From: Apostichopus parvimensis
Lineage: Eukaryota; Echinodermata; Holothuroidea; Aspidochirotida; Stichopodidae
Direction of reading: 5' to 3'
Length of the DNA stretch: 22,576 nucleotides
Assembly: GCA_000934455.1 (NCBI GenBank)
Contig: KN883403.1
Span: 19,510 to 42,085, forward strand
The notes under the pieces were generated by a model, which made no database searches, was not told the DNA's origin, and saw nothing but the letters and a program-made list of their open reading frames with translations. Within the stretch, counting starts at the first letter, position 1, and the number at the start of each line of letters is the position of its first letter. This document shows positions 1-17,327 of the stretch, piece by piece. The position numbers were made by a program, and so were the translations under genes.

Positions 1-1617
1 TGATGATGTTCTAACCCCATCCCCTTTGTCAAACTTGTATCCAAAGCTGTCTCCCTGTCTTCCAAGCACCTCCAAATCCGGAACCATTCTTTAGTGCACC
101 TCTCTCCATATCTTGATTCCGATCCCCCCCCCCCCCCCCCTTCCACATGCTCCATCTCATCTCCCTATCATCACTTCTATCCAATGTTAACCTCCAACAT
201 GTATATTCATACATATGTTAAACACCATACAGCAGTAAATACAAACTCCACTGACCTGTTAGTAAGATACATTATCATTAAATCATCAGCTTGACACTCA
301 AAAACAAAAATTTCACAAAAAGAAAGAAACTGTCCAAAAATCATATATATTCTTGAGTTTGGTCAGCAATTTCACAACCAAACAAATATTACTACATAGG
401 TTGCAATGCAAATTAGCAAACTAAGACCACCTCCTAAACTTACTTTCCATCAAATAAGGCGTGGCCTAAAGAAAGCAATTGCTGATTTTTATTTATTTTT
501 TTTTGCTCAATGTTTTGTCACCAAGGCAGTTCTTGTTTTGTCATATAAATCTTAATCATATATTAAAATGCAAGTGGAAAACTGCAAGCATTTTGGATTC
601 ATTGCTTGAAATTAAAGTTGACCAATCACATATTCACACTGATAAGGGATTTCAGTCACAGAAATTGAAAAAAGAATTTTCTCTGATTTTGGTTTTCTTC
701 GACGTTGCCATGACAAATTCAGACTAAAGCAATACTCTCCTCATAACCTTAATATTAAGTGGCAAGTACTTCTAGACTAGTAAACTGTTTATGATATATT
801 TCTCCAGTTGTGCTGCCCCCCTCCCTCTCTCTCTCTCTTTTTGTAAAAGTTTTAAATCCTTCCAGAGTATTAGTAGAGCAGGCAACTAATTAAACAATCT
901 TGGTATCTCTTGTTTGTTTATTTTTGCATCGCAAATTTATTTGCTTGTATCCCAAACCAACAGCAGAGAAACAAACAAAGTCCACAGTTGGGTTAAAAGT
1001 ATGAAAGCAATCGAAGCTGTGGTAAATATCGCAAAACAAGTTAGAAGAGAAGGAACCGGACACAGAAATAAAGAGAACTTTAACACCCCAGAGACCAGCT
1101 AAATAGTTTCACAAAATACAATAATGGAAAGTACAAACACTTTACAAGATTTCAAGCATAAAATATGGCTTAAAGCATTTTACCAAGCTATGTTCCTGGA
1201 AATCTTTTTTCACCTTAACTTTATATTCATTTTTATTTATTATTCAATTACATTAGAAAAGGTCAAAGCGTCATTGTCTTCAAAATTCTGTTCATCACTC
1301 ACCTTGTGCATTTTCACAGTTTGGCTGTTTAGTATCAGGTACTTTAACAAATAGCAACTGTAATACTGATACACACTGTATATTGCAACCAAACTCAAAC
1401 TGTACCCGAAAAAAGTTTATGAAATGACCCCGTACGAAAGAGACGGGTGTAAATCGATTGCGATATTTTTAGATCATCAACGACCGTGACGATACCAGCA
1501 GTTCTTCACTGACTATCATCCTCACATCAGAAGCTTATTTCTGAGTTGCCATTGTCCAATTGCTTGTAGATCTGAGACATACTAGCCCATAGCTAATATG
1601 CTTGCCCTCATGAATAT
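1..1617. other. LZIC 3' UTR and downstream intergenic DNA
   Basis: No further gene is seen here. On the minus strand the first AATAAA signals after the LZIC stop are overlapping copies at 1232-1241, giving a 3' UTR of roughly 380-400 bases if used; another T/A-rich candidate lies near 488-500. A 17-base C run sits at 124-140 and a short CT repeat near 816-838. The remaining open frames are short and low in complexity. Confidence 0.5.
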
Positions 1618-6097
<4,480 letters not shown>

Positions 6098-6822
6098 TTA
6101 ATGTTAGAAAGGTGGTTTGCTTTTAGTATGATTCACTAGATTGTACAGGTAAGGTTGTAGTACTTTATCTATCTCAGTGTGTACTTTGAGTCCACTGGGA
6201 CATTAAAACTTCACAAAATAGGATCGATGCCTGCATTTTCAAATAAAGTTTAGTCTAAGTTCGTACTGTAGCACTATACCAATACGATGCTCTTGACTTG
6301 GACATTTCATAATTTCACCATAGAGATGGACAGTAGAAGTAGAATGTTTTACACAAAAAAGAAATCGAAAGATGATGTCAACTAGCAAGTCTGGTTTTAA
6401 ATCACCACCATCCAGGAACATTTTCTGCCCAATGTAACTAATTGAAACATTTTCAAAGTTATTCAATTTTTAACCTTTCTTATTGTACTTAATTTTTTTG
6501 TATTACAAAACAGAATACGTATTTCTGCCTCATTTGCAATCCATGCATTCCTCTGAGCCTTTTAAGTAGACTACCATAATAGGTACTGGGAAGTGCTACA
6601 ATTAGCAAAGATACTTCTAGTGTTCTAGGCCCACAGAAATTGCTCAGAACTTCATCAATCTTCTGTCATGAAATATAAATGAAGTATGTGTATGCAGGAT
6701 GTTGTCACGATTAAACACACATTTTGCAAATATCGGTATCCTGGACTTGGAAAAGTTGATCTGAAAATGAGTCAAATTTGCCAGTGCAATGTATAAAGTG
6801 AGCCATAAATAATTGAACTCAC

Positions 6823-6840
6823 TGTGATAGTTGAAAAGCA
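6823..6840 (-). other. Candidate non-coding first exon end of LZIC (donor site)
   Basis: Reading the minus strand, TATCACA|GTGAGTT gives a strong donor at 6822. The copy at 9113-9114 reads TATCACG|GTGAGTT, also strong. With the acceptors at 6039-6040 and 8254-8255 this defines a 5' intron of about 0.8 kb in both modules. The exon's upstream limit and the transcription start cannot be seen; the end given here is arbitrary. Confidence 0.45.
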
Positions 6841-7138
6841 AGCAATAGCCTAGTATTAGTAGGCCTATAGCAGTACTGTAGTGTAGGCCTACATTATAGG
6901 CCTAGGCCAGGTTACATTCATGGTTGCATCTGACAGATATTCCATATGTCAGACTCGTAACTGTATGGGAATCGAGTACGGCTGAATTTGGGTATGTTTT
7001 TCTTACGACAAAAGTCAGTGCATTATCTTAATGAAATGTATATGCCTTAGTTAGGTAAGGCCGAAGTTGTAACCTAGCATTGGCCAAACGTGACTCGTTA
7101 ACGTTATAAGGCTAGGTCAGTACAAGTTTATGGTGGGG

Positions 7139-7255
7139 CCTATTGACCCGGCCGCCGGGTGAATAGCGAGCGGAGCTTATCGGCCCGGCCGCCGGGTGAA
7201 TAGCATATAGTGTGGCTTATCGACCCGGCTGCCGAAATGAATGGCGCGGGAGAAT
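7139..7255. repeat. Three 37-40-bp GC-rich tandem units
   Basis: Three diverged units begin CTATTGACCCGG, CTTATCGGCCCGG and CTTATCGACCCGG. The core CCCGGCCGCCGGG is nearly palindromic and is followed by TGAATAGC or a similar run. The third unit is the most diverged. Confidence 0.8.
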
Positions 7256-7364
7256 AGCGATTGCGTTTGTTTGTGTGGGGGTCGATCGCCGCTGATGATC
7301 CTCAGCGCAGGCAATTGCAGACTTTAATAGCCCGGCCTACTGAACACATGCGCTTGCCCTGCCT

Positions 7365-7382
7365 GACGTACGTACGTACGTA
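7365..7382. repeat. ACGT microsatellite
   Basis: Four to five ACGT/GTAC steps run directly into a TAGGCCTAC palindrome at the end of the spacer. Confidence 0.8.
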
Positions 7383-7431
7383 GGCCTACACAGTAAATTT
7401 ATATGAGATCCAGGACTGTGCACAACTTCCA

Positions 7432-9377
<1,946 letters not shown>

Positions 9378-10840
9378 TTTCTGCAGTCTTCGTGGAACTG
9401 CTACTGGCAAGAACATCATCGATGAAAGTCTAAAAATGGATAATCGCAAATGTTAATGAGTGTGATGGTTGGATCCATTTAAACTTACAAATGTCACTTG
9501 TATTATCAGTTCTTGGTATCAGTGCCTAGAAAGGCAAACGATGGCATAGAATTTATCAATACCTCAGCGGTGTAAGTCTTTAGTAGACTGACCGAAAATC
9601 AGCAACAATAATATGCCAAAACATCGGCCAGGGTGCCACATAAATAAAAAAGATACTTTGACGTTCAACTACGTTCGTATGTAAGGTCTGTACTCTTCTG
9701 ATAAATACTCGTAATAGATCCCATCAGTGGCATGCACAGAACAACCAGAGCAGCAACGCTATAGAAGCTCACCTAAGCTTCTATTTGAGAAATTTGTTTG
9801 ATTGTTAATATTTCTGAGCAGTTTACCCATTAGATTGTGCGAAAACTATAAGACATAGGCTAGGTGGGATAACTCATTTTCCTTCCCCCCCCCCCCCATC
9901 TCCATTTCCATTGATTCCTATTCCTTCTTAGCAGACCGAGTATGTTACAATGTTAGAAGCTTGTAAACAATTGTTCTGAAAAATAAAGGAATAAAGATAA
10001 ATTTATCATTTTGTTTTAATTGAAATGAATAATGAAAAATTTGAAGTAAATTTGAACAGTCATAAGGTTGTAATTTCCGCTATGTTGTGTTCTTGAATAC
10101 ATAAAATGCAGAGCTGTACCTTAGTGATATATTTACACTAGAATGCAAAACTATGTTGAGGTTTGATGGATGACTTCACTCATACCAGGATATGAGCCAA
10201 TGTTATGTTTTGTGTATATTAGTTCTGCAAATACTGTTGATCCTTTGATGAAATTTGACCTTCACAAAAATTAATACATTTATTTTCAAAATGATACCTT
10301 CTCATGGAAATAGGAGACTTGTCAATGTTACATTTCATTAGCAATGGTGGCCTTAACTAACATCAAGGGGTTTGTCACTCTCAGAATGGGTAACGTACCG
10401 TTCTTGAGATAAGGTAGGTACAAAGTTGTCACTGTTTTATGCTGTTCACTTCAGATGACTCTTGACCTCCAATAAAATCAATAGGTTCCTTTATAGGCAA
10501 CTAACATGCCAAGTACAACGGTTGTCACTCGGATACATACGTTTAGAGCGCCCCTGTAACGGTAGGCCGAGTGCCGAGAAAGTATGGCTATCAGCCAACA
10601 TAATAGACAGTGGTATAATTATCATAGCTCAAGTTGTCAATGGTGTTGTTCAAAAAGCAGTCCTATGTGTTCAAAAATGGAATATACATAATATCAAAAT
10701 GCAGCCTGCACTAATATTTCTCTATATGACAGTCATTCTGTAAAATTCATTAAAGTATGAATAATGTAGTACTGTACTATGATATGGAACGAAATGTAGA
10801 AGAATTATTTGGCGTTCGTGCCTAGGCTCTTCCGGTCTCT
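9378..10840. other. Intergenic DNA, no gene recognised
   Basis: Just after the duplication edge, GTTTATTTTCTGCAG is a good plus-strand acceptor-like string followed by about 42 bases without stops in one frame, but there is no matching donor and no homology. A 13-base C run lies at 9885-9897. The 93-codon open frame at 10462-10743 resembles no family I know and shows no codon or domain signal. Confidence 0.5.
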
Positions 10841-11413
10841 CATAATATAAGTGAGGTAAAATGATACATTACAAAGCTATTATAACAACAACATATAGAG
10901 ATCGGAAGACATAATATAAGCGAGGTGAAATGATACATTACGAAGCTATTATAACATCAACATATAGAGATCGGAAGACATAATATAGGCGAGGTAAAAT
11001 GATACATTACGAAGCTATTATAACAAAAACATATAGAGATCGGAAGACATAATATAAGCGAGGTGAAATGATACATTACGAAGCTATTATAACATCAACA
11101 TATAGAGACCGGAAGACATAATATAGGCGAGGTGAAATGATACATTACGAAGCTATTATAACAAAAACATATAGAGATCGGAAGACATAATATAAGCGAG
11201 GTAAAATGATACATTACGAAGCTATTATAACAAAAACATATAGAGATCGGAAGACATACTAAGGCGAGGTGAAATGATACATTACGAAGCTATTATAACA
11301 AAAACATATAGAGATCGGAAGACATAATATAGGCGAGGTGAAATGATACATTACGAAGCTATTATAACAACAACATATAGAGACCGGAAGACATAATATA
11401 AGCGAGGTGAAAC
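10841..11413. repeat. 69-bp tandem array, about 8.3 copies
   Basis: Units start at CATAATATAAG: 10841, 10910, 10979, 11048, 11117, 11186, 11255 (68 bp), 11323 and a partial at 11392. Units are about 93-99 percent alike by eye. Variants alternate (AAGCGAGG with ATCA versus AGGCGAGG with AAAA) over units 2-5, so the array partly grew as 138-bp dimers. The bases just left of it (CTCTTCCGGTCTCT, 10828-10841) are the reverse complement of the AGAGACCGGAAGA found inside units. It is probably a minisatellite. Confidence 0.97.
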
Positions 11414-12051
11414 ATCAGTGGACACAAACAAACACAATATCATTGGGCAAAAGTAAGCTTAAATCCCTTGAAAACGAAAACCTTGTACCATGATGAAGCC
11501 ATTTTACATTACTATTAAAAATTAGCATATAGGCCTACATATAGACTTACAAATCGTTACTGGGTGGAAACTTGTCACGCACGCAACGTAAGAACACTGG
11601 TTTTACTGGGTTGTTTGTTCTCTGTCACAGGAATATTAGAGGTAACAACACAATAACAGGTAACAGTTATATATTTAATATATCAAACTGTACAGAGCAC
11701 ACCGACTCAATAGCCACACTCAATCGAATAAGTCGTAAACAAACCGTTATGAAAATAGGTAAAATCCCCGACCCAAGAAGGAAGTACAAGAATTAGCATA
11801 AACTGGCCAAAATAGCCCAAATACAACCACCAATATAGGATACACATCATGCAACTAAATATAGAAGGCTTAACAACTTGCACATAATTTTATTATTTTA
11901 CACAACTGAAAATATTCCTTACATAAAAATAAGCGACAGGAGAAGACACGCGATTTCGGGATAACACCGCAGAAAAACCGGTACAGAGGTGAATACATGA
12001 GCCCGGGATGCGAAATTTCGGGATATCTCATAATTACCAGATAATATTATA
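11414..12051. other. Intergenic DNA, no gene recognised
   Basis: AT-rich unique-looking DNA with a TAGGCCTA palindrome near 11530. The plus-strand open frame 11572-11796 has no recognisable domain. Confidence 0.5.
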
Positions 12052-12216
12052 CAAATAATGAATGGTTTCCATTCGTGCAATAGTGCAAATATTTCATTCG
12101 TTGAAGGATGGAATGTTCCATTCAACGAGGCGCAGCCGAGTTGAATGGAAAAAATTACATCTTTCAACGAATGAAATATTTGCACTATTGCACGAATGGA
12201 AACCATTCATTATTTG
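12052..12216. repeat. 165-bp near-perfect hairpin (foldback element)
   Basis: The first 54 bases (from CAAATAATGAATGG) are an exact reverse complement of the last 54. The pairing continues inward with a few mismatches to TTCCATTCAAC/TTGAATGGAA around a GAGGCGCAGCCGAG centre. Both strands could fold into a long stem. It is probably a palindromic MITE. The open frame crossing it on the minus strand is a product of the palindrome. Confidence 0.95.
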
Positions 12217-12218
12217 TT

Positions 12219-12444
12219 TTATACAACACCTTTAAATTTGGATGTAATTGGATGTAAAATGCACTCATGCAACAGATTGTTTTGAACAGACAGGTTTCTC
12301 TGATCTCTTACCATTGAAAAAAGGTGCTATCAAAAAAGTATAACCCATGGTTCTATTTCATAGAGTGCAATAGAGCGGATTTTGCATGCAATCGACGAGC
12401 AATTGACCAATCAAATGGCCGGAATATAATTAGGTGTTGTATAA
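12219..12444. mobile_element. 226-bp MITE-like segment with 13-bp terminal inverted repeats
   Basis: TTATACAACACCT at 12219-12231 is exactly inverted as AGGTGTTGTATAA at 12432-12444. The segment directly abuts the 165-bp hairpin, so the two may be parts of one composite element or nested insertions. No coding capacity and no clear target-site duplication. Confidence 0.6.
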
Positions 12445-12732
12445 TAACATATATCGGTGACGATATAACGTATATGGTATCCAAGTCAGGTCGAACTTAC
12501 TTTGACCTCGTAAAGACAACGATAAAATTATGTGAAAGTTATGTGAAAAACTGAATAATAGCAACGTCAATACGTGCAGGAATTGTCTTTTATATTTGTT
12601 ACTCTTAAGCATTTGGCCTCAGTTCTCACGCTAGGTGTAAACATTCCTACACATGACATTATGACACGGTACATGCGCGGATGGTATGTACAATACTATT
12701 GCGATTAAAAGATTATTGTGTAAAAGTAAGTT
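12445..12732. other. Intergenic DNA, no gene recognised
   Basis: AT-rich DNA without a recognisable exon. The 76-codon frame reaching 12554 begins inside the MITE-like segment and is taken as chance. Confidence 0.5.
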
Positions 12733-13040
12733 GGCCTCACGTTTTGATCCTAGCAGGATCTTATTCAGAGGCTAAATGACACAAGTAACAGTAACAGAAG
12801 GGACAAAAACACGCACAGAATACAGACAGGTTAATGAGCATGGTGAACACAAAGAGATAGATGTAAGGGGATAAGTAGTTTGCTAAAGTTTTTTACACTT
12901 CATAAGTTACATAAAGGCTTCACATATTTATAAGGTGAAGATATATCATATATTTCGTTTTTAAATTTGCTCTTCGGGAGGCCTGACAAGGGTTGCCTGA
13001 CTCAGGTTTCGAGCCATTTAGAAGATAGAGTTAAGCCATC
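12733..13040 (-). mobile_element. Possible Penelope-like remnant with hammerhead-like fold
   Basis: On the minus strand, 12772-12734 folds as GCCTC...GATCCT-GCT-AGGATC...GAGGC, with CTGAATA before and AAAA after the inner stem. This resembles a type of hammerhead core (CTGANGA...GAAA) reported from Penelope-like element ends, with two core positions changed. A second string at about 12978-13018 (GCCTGACAAGGGTTGCCTGA) has similar GCCTGAC and GTTTCGAG pieces. The assignment is from memory of such repeats. No reverse-transcriptase remains are seen. Confidence 0.33.
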
Positions 13041-15480
13041 TCAAATAGGATTATTGTAAAGTTATACGTTGTCTGACTTTACTCTGTTACCGGTGACTGA
13101 ACAACTGTGTTGTATATTTGTCAAGGTTACATGAAGCTCTGCGACTTATCGACTTAAATGCAGAGAGTTTGATCTCGGAAAGGAGAATGAAAGTATCTTG
13201 GGGTATTCGTTCAAGGATAAAGTCTGCTTAGACCAGGGACGTGTTGGCTATTCAGCCTTCCAGTGAAGGCTAGGCCACTGATTCCCAGTGAAAGAAGCAC
13301 ACATATGCTTGGTAGGTTTCTCAGTTATCCGGATTTAAGTCATACGCCGCCTATACAGTATTATCGCATTTCCATACCACAAAGAAGGTCAATGATGAAG
13401 GATTTTCAGTCATGGTCTTTTTATAATCGTCTTTAGTGAAAACCTGCCAACAAAGGCGCTATTTGTTTAAGTATACCTAATACCCAGGCTTCTTAAATGC
13501 AAACAATACCATTCTCCTGTACAGCAAGGGGCCTATAAACCGCCACAGATATATAGGCACATCCCTTAATCCACATATTAAAGAAGCCTCAATTGAGATT
13601 TAGCTATAACGCAATCAAGCGGTGATCTCGAGACTGAATGGCAAGGTAATGAAGAGCAGTACACACCGACTTTGATAAACTGCTCGATTATTATTCATCC
13701 ATCGTATTTCAATGTACGTATAAATCAATGTAACAACTTAAAAATAAAGGTTTACCATGCACAATTGATATCATTGACTTATTCACACTAAACACGTCAC
13801 TTTCCAAGGCCGCTTGAGCATAGGTAGAAGTTTTCAACTGACATGTCCTACCCACCACAATGATAGTTGATAGCTTGGGCTATCACAACACATTCAACCT
13901 TTGCCACCATGACCGTCTAGATTTAGAGCTCAAAGGAAAGCATAGTGCTCCCCAACCCATCTGCCAGCTCTTGCTGCGGAATGTTCTTGTTTCACACATA
14001 ATTTCTACATTACCTTTAAGTCAACTTAAATCCTCAGTCCAGATGTTTAGACCGTACCATAAGTAGTTTATTTCATCCAAGCGTAACAAATAATGCTAAG
14101 GACTCAGCAATACCCCCCCCCCCTTACGGTACCCTCTCCCCACTACAAGAGATCACGTTAAGACAAATTTTCGACTATGGTTAACCTTTCAGGCGGACGT
14201 GCACTACTCTCATTGTGGTACGGCACCTACTACACTGCAACAGATGTGGTATTCAACTTCAAAGTTGAAGAAAGATAAAAAATATATATATATAAAACAT
14301 TATCAAGGGCGTTGCGGGCGGAGTGGATACAAATTTAGGGACTTTTATCATATAGCTGTCAGTCATATGATTCTTAACGATATATAGTAACAGTGAGGTT
14401 TATTATCAGTAGAGTGTAAAAACGTTTGCAGTTGCGGCGGGCGAAGGGAGAGGGGGAGGAAAGGAAGTTGATACCTTCAAGCATCTCTTCCCCATCCCTT
14501 CAGAAGAGATGGGTGACTAATAATACATAATGGGAAAGACACACACAGCGAGACAGATGTTTTGCTCACTAAATACGGTACGTTGGGCAGCCTATAACTT
14601 TCTACTGTAGAGTATATGTTACACTCTCATATTGTCTGTTCCCATGTAGTGGGCTTATACTTTTGCAGTAAGCCAGCCCTAACTCGTGTCAGTGGTACAG
14701 CCACCTATTCTTCGGCGGTGGGGGGGGGGGGGAGGTGGTAATAATTACTCCAAATCAATGGATCAACCCCCTCCACCCTCACACACACATACACTGGCAG
14801 ACATAATGTTAAAATATGTGATAATGCACAGTATATAAATATATATCATATTTATGCCGATCCCCTATAGACAGCCGAAACCTCTTTGACGTTTCAAAAT
14901 TTCAGTTATAGCACCAGTTTGCATCTAATCACCCTTCGGTTTTACCAAAATTTCTCTCAAAAGGGAGGGGATAACCCTCCACTGTGAACCCCTCCCTGGA
15001 AAACTCAACATCTTTGTACCCCCACCTTCCCATTGTTGTGTTAGATTTAAAATTTGCCAGTTTTATCCAGAGTTAAAACTTTTAGTGATATCCTCTTTTG
15101 AAATTACTTTTTGTTCAACTGTACGTAGATGGTCACTCTCGGCTTCCGTTGGTATAAAACTTTGATTAAATCCTCCAGGCCAGTTTCAAGCAGTCCTTGT
15201 TTGGTATTGGTGCCGCCTTTGGGGTAATTGTTGACCAGCTGTATTCCTGACTTGTTATGATGGGGATGCGTTGTATCATTTGGATAATTGTTGCTGTGAT
15301 CGTTCAGAGTATGTATTTTCTTCATTTCAATTTTTTTTTGTTTTTGTTTATAATAAAAGTCTCAAGTTTCTTAGACATATTCTAACGCTAGTATATCATG
15401 TTACCAACCGCAGCAACAAGATGAATGTTATCGGTAGATCATCGCAACCACCCCGTATGTACCAGGAGCACGGATACAAA
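13041..15480. other. Gene-free stretch with simple repeats
   Basis: No exon could be supported. It contains AGGCTTCTT/AAGAAGCCT inverted at 13487-13495 and 13581-13589, an 11-base C run (14113-14123), a short TA repeat near 14281-14294 and a 13-base G run (14720-14732). The open frames 13860-14066 and 15104-15325 have no recognisable features. Confidence 0.5.
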
Positions 15481-15481
15481 G

Positions 15482-15510
15482 ATATATATATATATATACA
15501 CACACACATA
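15482..15510. repeat. TA/CA microsatellite
   Basis: A run of TA dinucleotides passes directly into CA dinucleotides. This compound repeat is likely length-variable. Confidence 0.85.
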
Positions 15511-15963
15511 CCTTTACATGTATACCACATACTTCGGTAGCGTGGACATACCAACATACATCGACATATGTAAACTAGTGATACGTGTAATATATAGGAA
15601 AGATTTGTTTACGCTGAAGAGGTAAATGGAAATGGCACAGTCATAATCAGCTCTCCCATGTTGTCCTGTAACGATATAACTAGCATACATTCGTTTTGTT
15701 TGTTTGCTTGTGGGTGTGTGTTTTATTTGTGTGCTCTTATACAGTTAATTCGTTATGAATGAAGTAAACCTTGGTTAAAAATAGTTTTCAAATGCATGGC
15801 GTGTTACTATTGGCAATGTCGTGGCAGGCATGTCGGGTTACTATTGCAAAATGTGTTTTTCGTACAATTCCCCATAGGGACCAGGTGCAAGAAGAGTTGA
15901 AATGCTTGCATAGATTAAGCCATTTCTCTCGAAATGCATATGATATCCGACGGATCATTCTAT
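15511..15963. other. Intergenic DNA, no gene recognised
   Basis: Unique-looking DNA up to the hAT insertion. The open frame starting 15771 runs on into the transposon and is not considered a gene. Confidence 0.5.
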
Positions 15964-15971
15964 TTCACAGG

Positions 15972-16869
15972 CAGTGGCGTCACCAGACTTTTCAGTCTGG
16001 GGGGGGGGCACAGGGGGGCACCAGCATTTGATGGGGGGGGGCACTTAGGTGAATACGGATCGCCGTCCTGGGGGAGGGGTCTAAGGGGAGGGGAGGGGGG
16101 AATTTTCGCATACGGAGGATGGGCTAGATGCAAAATGGTGCCACATTTGATGCTAAATTCGATCTGAAGATATCTCCAGAAATTGCTATTTTGAGGTAAT
16201 GATTTTAACAACGCGCAGAATTTTGCAGAGGATATGAACCACATGCTGTCGATATTATGCCTAACCCTATCAATTGAACCTACATTTGTTGAATTAATGT
16301 GTGCATGACCCCGACTCCTTTCTTGTCCTTCTCGTTTTCTCCCATTATCTATTAAGATGTAACAGGTTCCAGCATCGTTATTGGCTCCTATCAGGGATCT
16401 CACCATGCAATCCAAAGTTTGATCACACATCGAGTATGGCTCAGTATGCAGGTGTGAACATTCGCCATTTGTTCCTACAAGCATCTGACCTCAAATGACC
16501 TCTGCACCCCGTACACAACAGGGTTAATATATGGGTCCACGGCTGCAGCACATCCAGAACAGGGAAATTCATTGTTTTGAACGATGAGTCATGTAGCTCG
16601 CGAAGCGGAAGTGTATAGCCGCTGGTATGGCGTGAGCACTGACACATTCAATGTAAATATCGACTTTTTCATATTTTCGCAGCTCATTTGAAGAAAATAC
16701 GAATTACTGTGCTTCTTTGTCCTTATGAAAAACCAACTCAGATGATGGGAGTTGAATATAACAAAATATATATATATTTTTTTTACCGACCCAAATCTCA
16801 GATGGGGGGGGGCACTAGGTTTTCCAGGGGGGCACGTGCCCCCCCTGGCCCCCCTTGGCGACGCCACTG
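15972..16869. mobile_element. Non-autonomous hAT element 1 (898 bp)
   Basis: The ends CAGTGGCGTCACCA and, inverted, CAGTGGCGTCGCCA match at 13 of 14 bases and have the CAGTGGCG form common in hAT elements. A perfect 8-bp target-site duplication, TTCACAGG, flanks it (15964-15971 and 16870-16877), the size expected for hAT. Both ends are very G/C-run-rich. The interior (about 16200-16780) is ordinary in composition and has no recognisable transposase. A 174-codon minus-strand frame ending at 15960 crosses the G-rich end and shows no domain. It shares CTGGGGGAGGGGTCTAAGGG with the second element. Confidence 0.94.
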
Positions 16870-16877
16870 TTCACAGG

Positions 16878-17319
16878 GGGTAGAAGTGGGTTATGGGTGG
16901 AGGGGGATTGGCAGGCGTAACTATATAGGTGCCTCTGTTTATTCAACTGTGGACGCATTCATAATATCGACAGTTATAAGCAGGCCAATGTGATATACAT
17001 GTGTAATTCCTATGTGTATACTTACATATACATGTCACGTACGGTTTATGTTGACTGCTATATATCGCAATTGTAAAGATGTCATTGCCATTCCGGGAAA
17101 CACCACAATACTGTAACTGTATGCATGCTTTGAACTCGTTATGTTCACAATACATGTACGATCATTGATGCTCAGACTTCCACAAATGTGTCACCATACC
17201 GTCACATTTGTGACTGTCTAATTTACTTAACAGTCCGCAATGTCTGGGAGAAAGTTGGAAAGTCTGAACTTCCAGCAAAAGTGCGACTGACGATATACAA
17301 TTTGAGGGGCTCGGATATA
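16878..17319. other. Intergenic DNA between two hAT insertions
   Basis: No gene seen. It holds the small inverted repeat at 17181-17212. Confidence 0.55.
17181..17212. repeat. Short perfect inverted repeat
   Basis: CACAAATGTG (17181-17190) and CACATTTGTG (17203-17212) are perfect reverse complements around 12 bases. Function unknown. Confidence 0.8.
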
Positions 17320-17327
17320 TGTAGCAA

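Larger units (their letters stand above)
7132..7431. other. CpG-rich spacer between duplicate modules
   Basis: This is single-copy in the window and absent after copy 2, so the duplication is not a simple head-to-tail junction. It is much richer in CpG than its surroundings and could hold a promoter for the gene-proximal first exon; that is inference. A 300-base insertion at the junction is the other option. Confidence 0.5.

Noticed and set aside
10462-10743. 93-codon plus-strand open frame
   Set aside because: No homology that I recognise, no splice signals, and it lies in AT-rich intergenic DNA; chance is the simplest explanation.
9378-10840. Search for NMNAT1 next to LZIC, as in vertebrate synteny
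   Set aside because: No nucleotidyltransferase motif was found on either strand upstream of the LZIC module.
10828-11413. AGATCGGAAGA in each 69-bp unit and GCTCTTCCGGTCT at the left edge resemble sequencing-adapter sequence
   Set aside because: The match ends after 11 bases in the units and has a mismatch at the edge. It is embedded in long, diverged, regular 69-bp units, so contamination is unlikely.
10841-11413. Repeat unit of 69 bases (23 codons) as a coding repeat
   Set aside because: Some units have an in-frame stop in the only open minus-strand frame and one unit is 68 bases, so no continuous coding repeat exists.
10841-11413. CRISPR-like array
   Set aside because: The repeats are head-to-tail with no unique spacers, in a eukaryotic context; it is a minisatellite.
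11919-12206. 95-codon minus-strand open frame
   Set aside because: Most of it is the translation of the palindrome; no domain or splice evidence.
15960-16484. 174-codon minus-strand open frame, the longest in the window
   Set aside because: It crosses the G-rich terminal repeat of hAT element 1 and ends in low-complexity proline-rich sequence. No transposase or other family is recognisable.
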